Source of the DNA: Clostridia bacterium
GTDB lineage: Bacteria; Bacillota; Clostridia; HGM11514
DNA length: 6,601 nucleotides
Direction of reading: 5' to 3'
Assembly: GCA_900757255.1 (NCBI GenBank)
Contig: CAAENE010000198.1
Span: 1-6,601 of the forward strand
Made by a program: the position numbers and the translations under genes. Below, in pieces: positions 5,502 through 6,601 of this stretch. The notes beneath the pieces are model-generated. The model saw nothing but the letters and a program-made list of their open reading frames with translations, searched no databases and had not been told where the DNA came from. Within the stretch, counting starts at the first letter, position 1, and each line of letters opens with the position of its first letter.

Positions 5502-5732
5502 ATGAAAGAATTGCTTGTAATTATTGCAAAGTCATTGGTAGACAATCCCGACGAAGTATCTGTGACCGAGGTAGAGGGCGACAACGCAGTTGTCTTAGAA
5601 CTCCGCGTTGCAGAGAGCGACATGGGCAAGGTGATCGGCAAACAGGGCAGAATTGCAAAAGCGATCCGCACTGTGATGAAATCGGTTGCTGTCCGCGAAC
5701 AGAAAAAAGTAGTAGTCGAAATCGTCGGATAA
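5502..5732 (+). CDS. khpA: KhpA (YlqC) small KH-domain RNA-binding protein
   Basis: The protein is 76 aa, a single KH domain with the KH loop GKQG (46-49) inside MGKVIGKQGRIAKAIRTV (41-58), flanked by VTEVEGDNAVVLELRV (21-36) and the C-terminal strand KKVVVEIV (68-75). KhpA forms a complex with KhpB/Jag in Firmicutes and affects RNA metabolism, cell elongation and division. The start at ATG 5502 gives the family's MKELL..IAKSLVD beginning and has GGGGGA (5489-5494) at 7-nt spacing; an in-frame ATG at 5487 would add five residues and has no good ribosome binding site. The gene lies between rpsP and rimM as in other Firmicutes, but no ylqD follows it. Confidence 0.96.
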   Translation: MKELLVIIAKSLVDNPDEVSVTEVEGDNAVVLELRVAESDMGKVIGKQGRIAKAIRTVMKSVAVREQKKVVVEIVG

Positions 5733-5743
5733 GAAAAACGTAC

Positions 5744-5787
5744 ACAAACGAATTGGGGGAGCGATCTGTTCTCCCTTTGTTGTTTGT
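5744..5787 (+). promoter_or_regulatory. Long hairpin in the khpA-rimM gap
   Basis: An outer stem ACAAACGA (5744-5751) pairs with TTGTTTGT (5780-5787; one G-T), and an inner stem GGGGGAG (5755-5761) pairs with CTCCCTT (5771-5777; two G-T), separated by small mismatched bulges and closed by a 9-nt loop. It ends 20 nt before the rimM start. The inner stem plus the T-rich 3' side (TTTGTTGTTTG) partly resembles an intrinsic terminator, so attenuation or mRNA processing between khpA and rimM is plausible, but the T-run is interrupted. Confidence 0.5.
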
Positions 5788-5807
5788 CTGATTATTTGGG
5801 AGAAGCT

Positions 5808-6305
5808 ATGAAACTGATAGAAGTTGGAAAAGTTGCAAATGTACGGGGACTCAAGGGCGAACTAAAGGTTTTGTCCTATTGCGATACGCCGGAACAGTTT
5901 GAAGCGTTTGAAACAGTAACCATTGACAATAAAGAATATACGATAGAGTCGGTTCGCTATTTTAAGGGGATGGTATTATTGACGCTTGGCGGCGTGGATA
6001 CCGTTGAAAAAGCACAGTGGCTGAAAAATAAGATGGTTTATGCGGATAAGTCATATTTTGATGATTTGCCGGAGGGACGGTACTTGATCAGCGACTTGAT
6101 AGGCTGTAAAGTGATAAACCTTGACGGCGAAACGGTTGGAAAACTGAACGATATTTTCCAGACCGGCGCAAATGATGTATATGAAGTGCTGACAGATGAA
6201 AATAAGAAGCTTTTGCTGCCTGCTGTCAAAGAGGTGGTAAGGGAGATTGATATAGAAAAGAAGGAAATCAGGGTGAAGCTGTTGGAGGGGTTGGATGAGA
6301 TTTGA
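5808..6305 (+). CDS. rimM: Ribosome maturation factor RimM
   Basis: The protein is 165 aa. RimM assists late assembly of the 30S head around S19 and helix 31 of 16S rRNA. The N-terminal RimM barrel (about 3-84) begins with IEVGKVANVRGLKGELKV (4-21), containing the G..RG.KGE motif. A linker with DLPEGRYLISDLIG (86-99) leads to the C-terminal PRC barrel (about 91-163) with GANDVYEV (120-127) and LLLPAVKEVVREIDIEKKEI (135-154). ATG 5808 has GGGAG (5798-5802) 5 nt upstream; an upstream in-frame TTG at 5784 is rejected because it lies in the hairpin and lacks family sequence. The stop TGA overlaps the trmD start by 11 nt, so the two are translationally coupled. Confidence 0.97.
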   Translation: MKLIEVGKVANVRGLKGELKVLSYCDTPEQFEAFETVTIDNKEYTIESVRYFKGMVLLTLGGVDTVEKAQWLKNKMVYADKSYFDDLPEGRYLISDLIGCKVINLDGETVGKLNDIFQTGANDVYEVLTDENKKLLLPAVKEVVREIDIEKKEIRVKLLEGLDEI

Positions 6306-6601
6306 TATTTTGACCCTTTTTCCCGATATGCTCAAAAATGTTCTGGGTGAGAGCATCATAGGGCGTGGCGTGCGGGATGGATATCTGACAATCAATTATT
6401 GGAATATCCGCGATTTTACCAAAAACAAGCACGGGCGGGTGGACGATTATCCCTATAGCGGCGGGGGCGGAATGATTTTGCAGTGCGAGCCGATTTTTCT
6501 CGCATACGAGCATATTACTGAGGGGCTGCCGGAAAAGCCCTTGTTTGTGTATATGACGCCGCAGGGAAAACTGTTTGACCAGAAGGAAGCATACCGGATA
6601 T
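6295..6601 (+). CDS. trmD: tRNA (guanine-N1)-methyltransferase TrmD, C-terminus cut by window edge
   Basis: Only the first 102 codons are present. TrmD methylates G37 next to the anticodon of tRNAs reading CNN codons, using S-adenosylmethionine, and prevents +1 frameshifting. Visible family features are MRFDILTLFPDM (1-12), the GRGVRDG turn (23-29), NIRDFTKNKHGRVDDYPYSGGGGM (37-60) and the start of the cofactor-binding trefoil knot, VYMTPQGKLFDQ (85-96), where most homologues have LSPQG. Starting at ATG 6295, it is preceded by GGAGG (6284-6288) at 6 nt within the end of rimM. rplS would be expected next but lies outside the window. Confidence 0.97.
   Translation, partial: MRFDILTLFPDMLKNVLGESIIGRGVRDGYLTINYWNIRDFTKNKHGRVDDYPYSGGGGMILQCEPIFLAYEHITEGLPEKPLFVYMTPQGKLFDQKEAYRI

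Noticed and set aside
5784..5807. TTG start extending RimM by eight residues
   Set aside because: It falls inside the 3' arm of the hairpin, has no ribosome binding site, and adds sequence not typical of RimM.

Overview
The window looks like chromosomal DNA of a low-to-moderate GC Bacillota, most likely a clostridial lineage. The evidence is the strong AGGAGG-type ribosome binding sites, near-consensus sigma-A promoters, and the gene order ylxM-ffh-rpsP-khpA-rimM-trmD, which is the Firmicutes arrangement of the SRP / ribosomal protein S16 / tRNA methyltransferase cluster. Genus cannot be fixed from the sequence. All recognised genes are on the + strand.

Layout. Positions 2-2551 hold most of a large UPF0182-family membrane protein, cut at its N-terminus by the window edge. 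Positions 2552-2890 are non-coding and unusually structured: a series of hairpins at roughly 25-34 nt pitch (2555-2687), further weaker hairpins to about 2804, then an AT-rich stretch with a 22-bp perfect palindrome (2857-2878). A strong promoter (2891-2919) drives a small 86-aa DUF6809-like protein (2946-3206). Its -10 box and Shine-Dalgarno lie in opposite arms of one long inverted repeat. A second strong promoter (3233-3261) with TTTACA/TGTAAA half-sites starts the conserved cluster: ylxM (3312-3674), ffh (3696-5036), a structured 191-nt gap, rpsP (5228-5473), khpA (5502-5732), a 75-nt gap with a long hairpin, rimM (5808-6305), and the start of trmD (6295-6601, truncated by the window edge).

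How the genes work together. YlxM and Ffh belong to co-translational membrane targeting. S16, RimM (30S maturation, acting with the S19/16S head region), KhpA (small KH RNA-binding protein) and TrmD (m1G37 tRNA methylation) belong to ribosome assembly and translation fidelity. UPF0182 and the DUF6809-like protein are not obviously part of that programme.

The protein-coding content is mostly ordinary. The parts worth a second look are the regulatory and non-coding architectures: the serial hairpin tract, the promoter/SD inverted repeat of the DUF6809-like gene, the ylxM operator-like region, the duplicated ffh terminus, and a change in base skew and leucine codon use between blocks of the window.
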